From: CALCCV01 sp964388665
GTDB lineage: Bacteria > Bdellovibrionota > Bdellovibrionia > Bdellovibrionales > Bdellovibrionaceae
Length of the DNA stretch: 64,000 nucleotides
Assembly: GCA_964388665.1 (NCBI GenBank)
Contig: CAYMBJ010000009.1
Span: forward strand, 1-64,000
Direction: 5' to 3'
Shown here piece by piece: positions 42,764-52,297 of the stretch. The notes beneath the pieces were generated by a model. The model saw only the letters and a program-made list of their open reading frames with translations, had not been told where the DNA came from and made no database searches. A program made the translations under genes and the position numbers. Within the stretch, counting starts at the first letter, position 1. Each line of letters starts with the position of its first letter.

Positions 42764-43615
42764 ATGAGCAATCCATTACAAGTGCCTAATTCAGCTTCCG
42801 CTTCTGAGCAAATCCCAGGCTCAGTTCCTACTCCAGTTTCAAAAAAGCTCTCCTCGGTGATGGCAGACTCCCTTCGAGCCTCGAAGACGCTGCCATGGCA
42901 AAAAATCTTGAAGTTGGGTCTACAGTTTTGTCCTTTGTGCGATCACTACTGGGTGGCTTCGAGTTTGCTTTGCTCCACTTGCGAGCGTCGATTGTTTTCT
43001 ACACCCATGAAAATAAGAGATACAGAATTTGGCAAACATGTGTACCTTTTCGACTGGACCCCCAACTCTGCCGCAAATTTTAAGAGATGGCTCGAGATTC
43101 TCAAATATAGCCGCAATCCCAGAGCTTGGCAGAGTGTTGCTCCTCTGTATTTGCGGCAGCTGCGACTCCGTCCAAAATGCGAAACCACTCCTGACTGGGT
43201 CGCCATGAGAGATGCCGGGCACTTGCTGGACCCAACCCGAACTGCGCTGCTTCCGGCACCTTCGCGAACAAAAAGGCCTGACCATGCTCAGCACTTTGCG
43301 ACAAGTCTGGCAAGCGAGCTCAGGCGGGAGCACCTAGAGGTGCAGTCTTGCGTCCAGATTCTGCAAAATCTGTCGCGAAAACCGCAAAAGGAAAAAAATT
43401 ACAAAGAACGCCAAACCCTAAAGATTGGAGTCGATCAAACCCAATGGGATGAGCTTAAACTCAAATACAATCGATTTGTCTTTGTCGACGATGTCATGAG
43501 CACTGGCCATACGGCCATGGCCGCCTATCACGCCCTCGGCAAACCCACGTACTATACAAGCTGGACACTCTTCTATCGAAGACTCAGTTGCGACAGTGCT
43601 CTTGATTTGCTATAG
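42764..43615 (+). CDS. ComF-like phosphoribosyltransferase-fold protein
   Basis: A 283-aa protein. CPLC and CSTC (about residues 49-69) form a zinc-binding pair at the front, and FVFVDDVMSTGHTA near 240 is the PRPP-binding loop of the phosphoribosyltransferase fold. The combination is typical of ComF/GntX-type proteins linked to DNA uptake and use. The first 35 residues are Ser/Pro-rich and look disordered. The start is not well marked; the ATG used follows a weak GTTGGG, and a TTG six codons upstream is possible. It follows rlmH by 112 bases. Confidence 0.78.
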   Translation: MSNPLQVPNSASASEQIPGSVPTPVSKKLSSVMADSLRASKTLPWQKILKLGLQFCPLCDHYWVASSLLCSTCERRLFSTPMKIRDTEFGKHVYLFDWTPNSAANFKRWLEILKYSRNPRAWQSVAPLYLRQLRLRPKCETTPDWVAMRDAGHLLDPTRTALLPAPSRTKRPDHAQHFATSLASELRREHLEVQSCVQILQNLSRKPQKEKNYKERQTLKIGVDQTQWDELKLKYNRFVFVDDVMSTGHTAMAAYHALGKPTYYTSWTLFYRRLSCDSALDLL

Positions 43616-43622
43616 GTGGGTG

Positions 43623-44363
43623 ATGAATATAGAAAGTTTCAAACTTCCACTGCGCTTGATCACCCTTTCGGCTTTCAGGAGTTTCCATGGTTGGTCTATG
43701 GCTGGAGTCGTATTAGGGGCAATGATTTTAGCTTCTTTTGCAGCAAGGCCCGCCTTTGCAGATGGCAAGAAATCTCAGAAAACTGACAATGTGAATCTGG
43801 CGGCGATATTGCAAAAATACCGCGGAGACAAGATGTCAGTGCTCACAGTAAAGAAAAAGGTCATCTCTGAACTTTTAGGGAGAGAAAATGACTACACCGG
43901 TACAATCTATCTCTCCAGTGGCAAGATCCGCTGGGAAACGGATACACCTGAAAAAAGTCTCTTGGTTTATGACGGCGAAATGCTTTGGAATGTTCAGTAT
44001 CCGCCGAAAGAGTTTGGTGGCGACATCCAAGTGACCAAGACCAAGCCCTCCACACAAACCAAAGGGCAGAATCTATTGGCTTCTCTTTTTGGAAAAGAAA
44101 AAATCACTAAAATTTTTGATATCAGCAAGGAGTCCGGCGACAAGAAGCTCACGCTCTATGCCCTGACACCCAAAAAGGAATCTTTAGATCTTAAGGATAT
44201 TAAGGTGGTCACTAAAGATAAACAGGTAAGTTCCATCAAATACAAAGACGAAGTTGGCAATGCCACAGAGATTGAATTCTCAAAGACACGCTTTGATGCA
44301 AAAGTCGACAAAGGTCTTTTTAAATACTCTCCACCCAAGGGCGCAAAGGTAACGGATTTATGA
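43623..44363 (+). CDS. Outer-membrane lipoprotein carrier protein LolA-like
   Basis: A 246-aa exported protein. A long N-terminal region ends in a signal segment GVVLGAMILASFAARPAFA; the mature part has the LolA pattern (LLGRENDYTGTIYLSSGKIRWET, then ...LLVYDGEMLWNVQYP) of an incomplete beta barrel that ferries lipoproteins through the periplasm. The genome's many lipoproteins need such a carrier. The ATG follows AGGTGGGTG. Its end overlaps rimO by four bases, indicating translational coupling with an unrelated enzyme. Confidence 0.85.
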   Translation: MNIESFKLPLRLITLSAFRSFHGWSMAGVVLGAMILASFAARPAFADGKKSQKTDNVNLAAILQKYRGDKMSVLTVKKKVISELLGRENDYTGTIYLSSGKIRWETDTPEKSLLVYDGEMLWNVQYPPKEFGGDIQVTKTKPSTQTKGQNLLASLFGKEKITKIFDISKESGDKKLTLYALTPKKESLDLKDIKVVTKDKQVSSIKYKDEVGNATEIEFSKTRFDAKVDKGLFKYSPPKGAKVTDL

Positions 44364-45763
44364 TTACAGAAAACACTGTGGCTCAGGCTAATACCAACCC
44401 GGCAATTCAAAAAAAGAAGATTCACTTTATCAGCTTGGGATGCCCCAAAAATCTGGTTGATAGCGAAATCATGGCCGGCACACTAATGAATGCAGGATAT
44501 GAGATAGCCCCTGAGGCTGAGGGATCCGACACCGTGATTGTTAACACCTGCGGATTTGTCGAGGACGCAAAACAAGAATCGATCGAGTCCATCTTAGCCA
44601 TTGCGAAAGCCAAGGAGGCAGGCCACGTAAAGCGCCTAGTGGTTGCTGGGTGTCTTGCCCAGCGCTACAAGGAGGAGCTTGTTTCCGAACTACCAGAGGC
44701 CGATCTTTTTATTGGTTCTGGAGAGTTTCAAAACATCGCAAAAATTCTACACAACAATGACATTGGTGAAGCAAAAAAGGCTTATTTTCATCTGCCTACC
44801 TTTTTGCAGCTCGAAAACACACCCAGGGTCAATTCTCAACCTCGCCACCGCGCTTATCTGAAGATTTCTGAAGGCTGTCTTAAGCGTTGCTCGTTTTGTG
44901 CCATCCCATTGATTCGCGGCAATCTGCAATCCCGCACGCTAGACAACATTGTCAATGAAGCCAAGCTCCTGGCCGCTGGCGGCGTCAAAGAGCTTTTGAT
45001 TGTGAGCCATGATTTTACTGATTATGGATGGGACCTGCGCAAAAAGGACCCCAACTGTAAAGAATCGCCCGAAAGCTTGCTGCGCGCCTTGGATAAGGTT
45101 GAGGGAATTGAGTGGATACGCATGCTGTATCTCTATCCTGATGGCATCACAGACGAAATGATTTCCATTTTTAAAGATAGCAAAAAGATTCTGAAGTATT
45201 TTGATATGCCCCTACAACACATCAATGATCAGATGCTCAAAAGTATGAATCGTAAAATGACTCGTGCTGAAATTGAAGAGCGTCTCAATAAAATTCGCAG
45301 CGAAATTCCTGATGCTGTGATTCGCACGCAGTTTATTGTTGGCTACCCAGGTGAAACTCCGGAGCAGTTTCAGGAGCTTTTGGACTTTGTCAAAGAACAG
45401 AATTTTGATCGTGTGGGCTGTTTCAAATACTCTCCGGAGGAAAACACACCTGGCGGTAAGTTGCAGGATCAAGTGGAGGATTCCGTAAAAGATCTTCGTC
45501 ATGACCAACTGATGGCGGCTCAAAAAAAGATTTCCAAAAAGCAGCACAAACGCTTTGTCGGCCAGACCATGCAGGTCTTGGTTGAGGGCCTGAGTGAGGA
45601 GTCTGAGCTCTTGCTTCAGGGGCGTAATTGCTTTCAAGCGCCCGATATAGATGGCATTGTCTTTATCAACAAAGGCAGCGCGGAGGTCGGCCAGTTTGTT
45701 GACGTAAAGATCACCGCCTCTTTTGATTATGATTTGGTGGGAGAGATTGTTGAGCATGGTTAG
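44360..45763 (+). CDS. rimO: Ribosomal protein uS12 methylthiotransferase RimO
   Basis: A 467-aa radical SAM enzyme that adds a methylthio group to an aspartate of ribosomal protein uS12. Domains: N-terminal UPF0004 (FISLGCPKNLVDSE, Cys for the auxiliary cluster), radical SAM core with Cys173, 177, 180 in EGCLKRCSFC, and a C-terminal TRAM domain (from about 395). LGCPKN, rather than the MiaB variant, supports RimO. It overlaps lolA at the start and the next gene at the end. Confidence 0.95.
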   Translation: MITENTVAQANTNPAIQKKKIHFISLGCPKNLVDSEIMAGTLMNAGYEIAPEAEGSDTVIVNTCGFVEDAKQESIESILAIAKAKEAGHVKRLVVAGCLAQRYKEELVSELPEADLFIGSGEFQNIAKILHNNDIGEAKKAYFHLPTFLQLENTPRVNSQPRHRAYLKISEGCLKRCSFCAIPLIRGNLQSRTLDNIVNEAKLLAAGGVKELLIVSHDFTDYGWDLRKKDPNCKESPESLLRALDKVEGIEWIRMLYLYPDGITDEMISIFKDSKKILKYFDMPLQHINDQMLKSMNRKMTRAEIEERLNKIRSEIPDAVIRTQFIVGYPGETPEQFQELLDFVKEQNFDRVGCFKYSPEENTPGGKLQDQVEDSVKDLRHDQLMAAQKKISKKQHKRFVGQTMQVLVEGLSEESELLLQGRNCFQAPDIDGIVFINKGSAEVGQFVDVKITASFDYDLVGEIVEHG

Positions 45764-46304
45764 CAATCACACTGAATTGCCGACCATTAATGGCGAAGCG
45801 ATTGCCAGTGGATTTTTGCTTGCTGAGGTAAAGTCCCTGGGTGCCGCTTATCAGATACTCAATGCTCTGCCCAACACCACACGTGTGCTGGACTTTGGAC
45901 CCATTGGTGATGCGGCCATCCTGCTCCTGCAGGATTCTGAAGAAGCTCTAGCTAAGATCAACATCTCAATCGCTGAAACCCAATGTTTGGCGAAAGTTCT
46001 ATTGCCACCCAAAGCAAAGCCCGCCATAGACGCTTACTTTTCCTTAACCAACTCTGAGATTGGCACCTCTATGATAGTTGCAGAGTCGATTTCTGTGGTT
46101 AAAATCTTTCAGTTAGCTGTGTATGCACTAGAAAACTCCGCGACCCTGCTGGAACTGCGCAAGATTCGCGGACATCGTGGTTTGGCCTATCTGTGCTGCT
46201 CGCCCGCGAGCTCGCCCAATGGCACCCTCTATTGCCCCTCATGGTTTGACGGGGGTTGGACAGAGATCAACCCCGTTTCCGCATCCCTAAAAAACTACTT
46301 TTAG
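45756..46304 (+). CDS. Unknown protein coupled to rimO
   Basis: A 182-aa protein that I do not recognise. It has no signal peptide, is rich in Ala and Leu, and consists of alternating beta- and helix-like stretches (for example AEVKSLGAAYQILNAL near 20-35). Two adjacent cysteines occur in LAYLCCSPASSP near 140-151. The ATG overlaps the rimO stop by 8 bases, so it is translated with rimO. The next gene converges from the other strand. A link to ribosome modification is suggested only by position. Confidence 0.6.
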   Translation: MVSNHTELPTINGEAIASGFLLAEVKSLGAAYQILNALPNTTRVLDFGPIGDAAILLLQDSEEALAKINISIAETQCLAKVLLPPKAKPAIDAYFSLTNSEIGTSMIVAESISVVKIFQLAVYALENSATLLELRKIRGHRGLAYLCCSPASSPNGTLYCPSWFDGGWTEINPVSASLKNYF

Positions 46305-46361
46305 TGCGAACACTGTGATCTCTAACAGGCAACAGATTTTCGTTTTTCAGGAGCCTGCTAA

Positions 46362-49325
46362 TCAAAATGGAAGCGCACTTATTTCTTCAACGGAGAGATT
46401 TCGAAGCCTCTTACGATTCTCTTCGCTAAAATTTCTGTAATCTTCGTCTTGCAGAATTTGGTCCATTGCCGTACGCCCCCGCTCTCGAACATGGTGTTCA
46501 ATGCCCTCAAAAATCTTGAACTGCTGATTGCACTTGTTAGGATTTTCTTGCCAAAGTTCTTTCCAAACAATTCGACGCCCTAAGAAACCATTGTCATAAA
46601 TAAGCGCATTGCGATACTGGCGACCAGTTCGACTCATTATGTCCCAGCGGGGATCTGGAAGGCCCATATGTTCTTCATAAACAGACTTTCCTATTAGCTT
46701 CCAAATTCCTTTATCTCGGGCCTGACCCCCTGGTCTCCAAGCATTAGGATACACAAAATCTTGAGGATAATCGATTTCCTGGCACTGGCCCCGGTCCTTT
46801 TCGCTTCGAGGTTCGACGTACGCTTCTTGATCACATCTATTTGTGGAGATTGCGGAACTTTCCTTCAATTTCAACTTATTCACTCTATTATTTAGAGGTG
46901 TCTGAAAGTCTATCCAGCGAGTATGATTGGATTGCTCAGAAATCTCTTTGACCAGGCGTTCTTGCAACTCGTCTTTAAAGTTGGACACGTCCACAGCTGG
47001 ATCATCCCACACGGCGATCTTTAATCGAAGTTCATGATCGTCTTTTCGCCTTTGAATCTTATCATTAAACTCGCCACTCCAATCAGAAATATCGTCAGCG
47101 ATGTTAAAGGATGTGCCAATCAAGGAATTGACATTTTTTACATGAAAATAGTTGTGGATCATCCAGTCCATAAACTTTAGGTAATACATTTTGAATCTTT
47201 TGTTCTTCAGCATATTGGTGACCAGTGGTCGCAATATACGGTTCTGATATTCAGTGCGAAGACTTTCGGTATGGGCCCTATCGGGGCGATTTTCTTGTCT
47301 CATCGATTCCCAGTCTAAAATATTTGTATTCCACCACAAACTCGCTCTCGGACCGAAGCTCATACTAAAACTTTGATCATAGTCCCAAGGGAGCACCATA
47401 AATTTTGGAGTGGACTTCATAGATCCATCTGACTTGTAGGGTGACGTATTTAGAAGATAGTAATTTTGTGGGTTCGCATAGTAATTGTCCCATCCTCCCA
47501 GAAGCATTGTCATTGCAGCCCATCTGAGCATTCCGCGAGTATCAAGTATATCGTTCATACTATTATAGTAGTCGCCATCAGAATAGGAACCCCCATTGAT
47601 AGCATTGATCAATCCCTCTAGATCGCTATATGAAGTCGCTGCTACATTGCTTTCTTTCCAATCTGTTTGCAGCTGGTAAGTTCTATTTTCAATATTGGCG
47701 GCCTTATAATATGGGCTTCTTTGAGATGCGCTGTCAGCAGTCCGTTTTGTCAGAGTACCGCCGCCGATATTCTTAAAGTAATACCTTTGCTCCTTGAGCC
47801 AAGTCCTAAAAGGTTCTTTATCTTTGTATGATCGAGATACTTCCAGAGCGTCCTTACCCCGCGAAGGATGATCCAGGAATTTATTCAAGATTATACGTCC
47901 TTCCTCGCTCAATTCACCACCATTTGCACTCTTAAGTTCTGCTTCTAGATCTGCAGCATCTAAACCGACGTCCTCGGTGCCCATATAAACTTTGTAAAGA
48001 TTCGCATGTTTTGCCTCCTCTTTATTGAGGGGCAATCTATCAGCGACGAATGTTTCATCAATTTGCTCAATCACTGAGAATACACCTCGATAAGTGTCTC
48101 CGAAGCAAAGCTTTGCATAGGTTTGTTTGGGCGCAACAACGCCTGCCTTTTCGAACATATACCAAGCCAATGCTTCGCGCATTTGACTGGGATCATTCCA
48201 CATGGCTTTTAGGTTGATGGAATCCATCCCCAAGAAGTCCACCACTTCGTCTTTTTCTTTTCCCTTGAGATTTTCGATGCGATCGCCGACGATCTTCTTC
48301 CAACTCTTTTCGGACTTATCCCTTTCCAGTCTTTGGATAAAAGATTTCAAAAGATTTTTTTCTTCACCGTCTAAATTTTTAACCAATTCGCTACTGTCTT
48401 TGTCACTAACCAGCGGAATAACGTCTTCTAAGTTGCGCTTCCACCACAGCATTCCGTTTCTCTTTTTACCAAACTGAAAATACAAAGAATCATTTCTTTC
48501 TAATGAGCTCTCCGTCTGATTAGCGAATCTAATAAAGTCAGATAGCGAGTAGTTGGCAATGGTCATCCAGGATACATACGTGATGTTTCCTTGCTTTAAA
48601 AGTGTTTCCATTTCCTTTGCTAGATTCACGATTTCTTTTGGAGCGGAACCCATTGTAGAGACGTACTCTTCATAATTTGCAGTAGCAAGTTTTTGCCATT
48701 TTTCTGGTTTGAGAGCTTTGACTTTAAATGAAGACTTTGGCATTTGATTGGTTCGGTTTCCACTTGTGCGCAAGGAGAAAAAGGGAATTTTTGCAACAAG
48801 GTGGGAATGAAGGCCGTCCTTGTCTGGCTTAGGACATTCATCATTGGAATTGGAGTTCCAATTGTCGATGCGATACACCTCGACTTCGGAGTCCGCTCCC
48901 ACCACTCTCGCATTCAGCAAACGAAAGTTCGATTCGGCTCCCTTGTAAACGTCCTCCATGCCGCGAACTCGAAAGTAGTAAAAGGTCCCTCGAGAAAAGA
49001 ATTCCTTACGATTTGATGGCTTTTTGTTGGAGACACTAAAGCCAGACGTCCATCTTTCGGTGACTCGCCCCTCTACCGGAGTGTAATTGACGTCATAGGC
49101 CGCCAGCGTCGAGTCGTCAGGTCTTTCCGAGACAGCATACTTTCCATCGTTAAACCAAGCTTTGTGATCTCTAGACTCACATGAATCTGCTGTTTCAGAT
49201 GATGTGCTTGCAACATCACGATTTGCACTGCGTGGAGATTTTGATATACAACCTGGAAAGAAGGCTCCAACTGATGCCACTAAAACGCCTACGAAAACAA
49301 TAACGAATTTCTGCTTTTTAAGCAT
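46362..49325 (-). CDS. Large CotH-kinase-family-like lipoprotein
   Basis: A 987-aa lipoprotein (signal ending FPGC, after AAGGAG and an ATG seven codons inside the longest frame). The centre matches the CotH kinase family: AWYMFEKAGVVAPKQTYAKL and YRGVFSVIEQIDE (about 395-435), then GGWDNYYANPQNYYLL and LPWDYDQSFS (about 625-670), the catalytic C-lobe blocks. CotH proteins are secreted atypical protein kinases known from Bacillus spore coats and from pathogenic fungi. The N-terminal 200 and C-terminal 250 residues are unassigned; the C-terminus is rich in Trp and Arg. A surface phosphorylation role is inferred. Confidence 0.75.
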   Translation of the reverse strand: MLKKQKFVIVFVGVLVASVGAFFPGCISKSPRSANRDVASTSSETADSCESRDHKAWFNDGKYAVSERPDDSTLAAYDVNYTPVEGRVTERWTSGFSVSNKKPSNRKEFFSRGTFYYFRVRGMEDVYKGAESNFRLLNARVVGADSEVEVYRIDNWNSNSNDECPKPDKDGLHSHLVAKIPFFSLRTSGNRTNQMPKSSFKVKALKPEKWQKLATANYEEYVSTMGSAPKEIVNLAKEMETLLKQGNITYVSWMTIANYSLSDFIRFANQTESSLERNDSLYFQFGKKRNGMLWWKRNLEDVIPLVSDKDSSELVKNLDGEEKNLLKSFIQRLERDKSEKSWKKIVGDRIENLKGKEKDEVVDFLGMDSINLKAMWNDPSQMREALAWYMFEKAGVVAPKQTYAKLCFGDTYRGVFSVIEQIDETFVADRLPLNKEEAKHANLYKVYMGTEDVGLDAADLEAELKSANGGELSEEGRIILNKFLDHPSRGKDALEVSRSYKDKEPFRTWLKEQRYYFKNIGGGTLTKRTADSASQRSPYYKAANIENRTYQLQTDWKESNVAATSYSDLEGLINAINGGSYSDGDYYNSMNDILDTRGMLRWAAMTMLLGGWDNYYANPQNYYLLNTSPYKSDGSMKSTPKFMVLPWDYDQSFSMSFGPRASLWWNTNILDWESMRQENRPDRAHTESLRTEYQNRILRPLVTNMLKNKRFKMYYLKFMDWMIHNYFHVKNVNSLIGTSFNIADDISDWSGEFNDKIQRRKDDHELRLKIAVWDDPAVDVSNFKDELQERLVKEISEQSNHTRWIDFQTPLNNRVNKLKLKESSAISTNRCDQEAYVEPRSEKDRGQCQEIDYPQDFVYPNAWRPGGQARDKGIWKLIGKSVYEEHMGLPDPRWDIMSRTGRQYRNALIYDNGFLGRRIVWKELWQENPNKCNQQFKIFEGIEHHVRERGRTAMDQILQDEDYRNFSEENRKRLRNLSVEEISALPF

Positions 49326-49644
49326 GCTCTCTCCTTGCCCTTGCAAATGGGGTCACCTAATACGATATCAGTAATTATGACTTTTTTACTGTGGATTTCC
49401 AAATGTATCGGCGATCTGCTCACCCTAAGTCCAGAGCTCCTGCCCGATAAAAACAGACTCAGAAAATGTTAAAGACTGAGCCAAACAATGACTTGCGGAA
49501 CGGTGACAACCATAAGAGACGCAATAGAAAGTCGAAGGCCCAGAAATAGCAAGATGCTCTATCAAAAGTATCCTAAAACAACAAAATTTTGTAAAATACA
49601 GATTGAAATAGAATATTTACCTAGAAACTAATAGCGAGTGCCTA
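49326..49644. other. Intergenic region between divergent exported-protein genes
   Basis: This 319-base stretch separates the CotH-like lipoprotein gene from the exported debranching-type enzyme gene. It contains a 12-bp palindrome ACAAAATTTTGT at 49581-49592 and an AT-rich segment that could hold the promoter of the plus-strand gene (TTGTAA, 17 bases, AATATT, weak match). I see no gene, tRNA or terminator in it. Confidence 0.5.
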
Positions 49645-52254
49645 ATGAAATACGATCTCAAGACTTCAAGCAAAGTTAGCATTCAGTACTTGCTAACCAC
49701 GCTCCTTAGCCTAGTGCTGCTGATGCCAAACATTGGTTCTGCAGCAAATGAAAATAAGACCACCAAAAATTCAAAAGTCGCCACTCCTAGTACAGTTACT
49801 CTTGCAAAGGCTAAAGGGAGCGATAACAAAAAGTCAAAGATTCAAAAAAAGAAAATTACAAAGAAAAGTAAGAAAAAGTCCAAAAAAAGTAAACGCACGA
49901 CAGCTAGCCTTTATTATCAACCCACTCCACGAAATCCATATGGCGTTGTGGAAGACGGTGCTGACTTGGTCTTTTCCATCCGCTCTAGCACCGCAGAGCG
50001 TGTCCAGCTTTTGATATTTAAGGAGAGTCTAAATGAGGAGCCATTAAACGGCGAACATATATTGGAAAAGAGTGGCGCTGATCTTTGGTCAATAAGGATT
50101 CCCAAGTCTAAGATCAAAGCTGACAATGGCGGCAAGGAGTTTGTCTATTATGGCTATCGCTTTTGGGGTCCCAATTGGCGCTACGATAAAAACTGGGCCC
50201 CAGGAAAATTAGATGGTCGTATCTCCGACGTCGATGACGATGGAAATCGTTTTAACCCAAACAAGGTGCTCTTTGATCCATACGCAATGGAAATTTCACA
50301 CGATCCAATGAACGCCACTCATCAAACCAATTACGAATTTTCTACTAAGTATGATAGGGAAGGCGGAGTTGACTATAGAGCTTATGACACTGCAAAAATC
50401 GCTCCGAAAGGGATTTACTATTTTGGTTTTAAATATCCAATATTTGAAAAAAAGATCCTTCGACCCCTGAAGGATGAAATTATATATGAGGCTCACCTAC
50501 GCGGACTCACTAAAGGCAATATGGAACTTCCAGAAGCACAGCGCGGCACCTATTTAGGAGCAACAAAGGTGATTCCTTATCTCAAGAGCCTTGGGGTTAC
50601 CGCGATCGAGTTCCTTCCAATACATGAGACACAGAATGATCAGAATGACGTCAATCCGAAGAGTGCCGATGGTGATCAATACTGGGGCTATATGACTCTG
50701 AACTTTTTTTCTCCCGATCGGCGCTACAGCTCCGATAAAAGTCCGGGTGGCCCTACCAGAGAATTTATTAATATGATCCGAGAATTTAAGAAGGCAGACA
50801 TTAAGGTCTATCTAGATGTTGTGTATAATCATACCGCTGAAGGCAGCCTATGGGACAATGATGTAAACGTCACCCAGTTGTATTCGTTTCGAGGCATTGA
50901 TAATGGAGCCTATTATCTCCTTGGTGATGATCGAAAGCACTACTACGATTTGTCAGGCACCGGCAACTCCCTCAATACGACATCCAAAATTTCAGTGGAT
51001 TTAGTGATAGACTCTCTCAAACATTGGCGCGATCTGGGCGTGGATGGTTTTCGCTTTGATTTGGCCGCTGTGCTTGGCAACAATAAGGATGCCGGTGGCT
51101 ATGAGTTTAATAGTCTCAATGAAGATGGAATACTCATTAGAACAAAAGAACTTCCTGGTCGAATCAGCTCCCTCACACAAGAGCTGGAGGGCGTGGATCT
51201 AATCGCGGAACCATGGGCGGCGGTATCAGGATCCTACAAGCTCGGGGAATTTCCGTTTCCTTGGGCCGAGTGGAATGGACAATACCGAGACAATCTGCGA
51301 ACAGTTATGAATAAGCTTGGAACTGAGGAGGACAATGTCACCATCGGCATGCTCTCCCACGGGATCGGAGGCTCCAGCGCCCTCTTTGGAAGCAGCGAGC
51401 CGTCAGAATTTGCACGTGGCCCGTACCATTCTATAAATTTTGTGACGGCACATGACGGATTCACGCTGAGAGATTTGTTTTCTTACAATCATCAGATCAA
51501 CAATTTGGATTGGCCCAACGGCCCTTCCCCAGGAGGGGAGGATCACAACCGCTCATGGGATCAATCGATATCTTCGAAAGAGCAACAGAAGGACGACCAA
51601 TTGAAGGCCGTGAAAAATGCACTCACCTATTTGCTACTCTCTGCCGGTACGCCAATGATTTTGGGCGGCGACGAGAACTACCGAACTCAACTTGGGAACA
51701 ACAACGCCTACAATGTCGACTCACCGATGAATTGGTTGAAATGGGGCAAGGACCTTCCGGTAGAAGCGAGTGAGATTTTTCTGTTCACCCAAAAGCTGAT
51801 TGCACTGAGGAAGGAGCTTGGCGCTCTCCGTCGCTTTGGTTTTTTCGAGGGTCGTCCAGATCATCTGATGGGAGTCCAAGATTTATCTCAGGGCAGGCCC
51901 GATATCGATTGGATTAAGGCCGATGGGACCCATATCACCAATGGCAAACAGGGCACTCGAAATGAGTATCATGATATGGGGAAAAGCAGAGCATTCGGCT
52001 ACATCCTGAACGCAACCAAAAATCCTGACGAGAGGAAGTACAATACAGTTGTGGTTTTCTTCAATTTTAATGGTGATGACGTTGGTCTTCGATTGCCAGC
52101 CGGGTTGGACTTGAGCAAATCTTACATTTACGCTTCAACATCTTCAACTATTCCCGAAGGGCCTCTGTCCGGAAGTAGCAGTGAGCAGAGCTCAAATAGA
52201 AGCTATGTTATGAAAGCACGTTCTTCTTTTGTTTTGACGGAGCTGTTAAAATAA
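49645..52254 (+). CDS. Exported GlgX/isoamylase-type glycoside hydrolase (GH13)
   Basis: An 869-aa alpha-amylase-superfamily enzyme of the debranching group. After a signal peptide ending IGSAA comes a Lys-rich low-complexity linker (about 45-85, many KKS/KKI units), an N-terminal CBM48-like beta domain (RNPYGVVEDGADLVFSIRSS), and the GH13 barrel. Catalytic candidates are Asp472 in DGFRFD, Glu522 in LIAEPWA and Asp604 in TAHDGFT. It hydrolyses alpha-1,6 branches of glycogen or related glucans. GlgX is normally cytoplasmic; the signal peptide argues for action outside the inner membrane. Confidence 0.88.
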   Translation: MKYDLKTSSKVSIQYLLTTLLSLVLLMPNIGSAANENKTTKNSKVATPSTVTLAKAKGSDNKKSKIQKKKITKKSKKKSKKSKRTTASLYYQPTPRNPYGVVEDGADLVFSIRSSTAERVQLLIFKESLNEEPLNGEHILEKSGADLWSIRIPKSKIKADNGGKEFVYYGYRFWGPNWRYDKNWAPGKLDGRISDVDDDGNRFNPNKVLFDPYAMEISHDPMNATHQTNYEFSTKYDREGGVDYRAYDTAKIAPKGIYYFGFKYPIFEKKILRPLKDEIIYEAHLRGLTKGNMELPEAQRGTYLGATKVIPYLKSLGVTAIEFLPIHETQNDQNDVNPKSADGDQYWGYMTLNFFSPDRRYSSDKSPGGPTREFINMIREFKKADIKVYLDVVYNHTAEGSLWDNDVNVTQLYSFRGIDNGAYYLLGDDRKHYYDLSGTGNSLNTTSKISVDLVIDSLKHWRDLGVDGFRFDLAAVLGNNKDAGGYEFNSLNEDGILIRTKELPGRISSLTQELEGVDLIAEPWAAVSGSYKLGEFPFPWAEWNGQYRDNLRTVMNKLGTEEDNVTIGMLSHGIGGSSALFGSSEPSEFARGPYHSINFVTAHDGFTLRDLFSYNHQINNLDWPNGPSPGGEDHNRSWDQSISSKEQQKDDQLKAVKNALTYLLLSAGTPMILGGDENYRTQLGNNNAYNVDSPMNWLKWGKDLPVEASEIFLFTQKLIALRKELGALRRFGFFEGRPDHLMGVQDLSQGRPDIDWIKADGTHITNGKQGTRNEYHDMGKSRAFGYILNATKNPDERKYNTVVVFFNFNGDDVGLRLPAGLDLSKSYIYASTSSTIPEGPLSGSSSEQSSNRSYVMKARSSFVLTELLK

Positions 52255-52297
52255 AAAACTCGCAATGCTGGATATTGAATGGCGGGGCGATCCGAAT

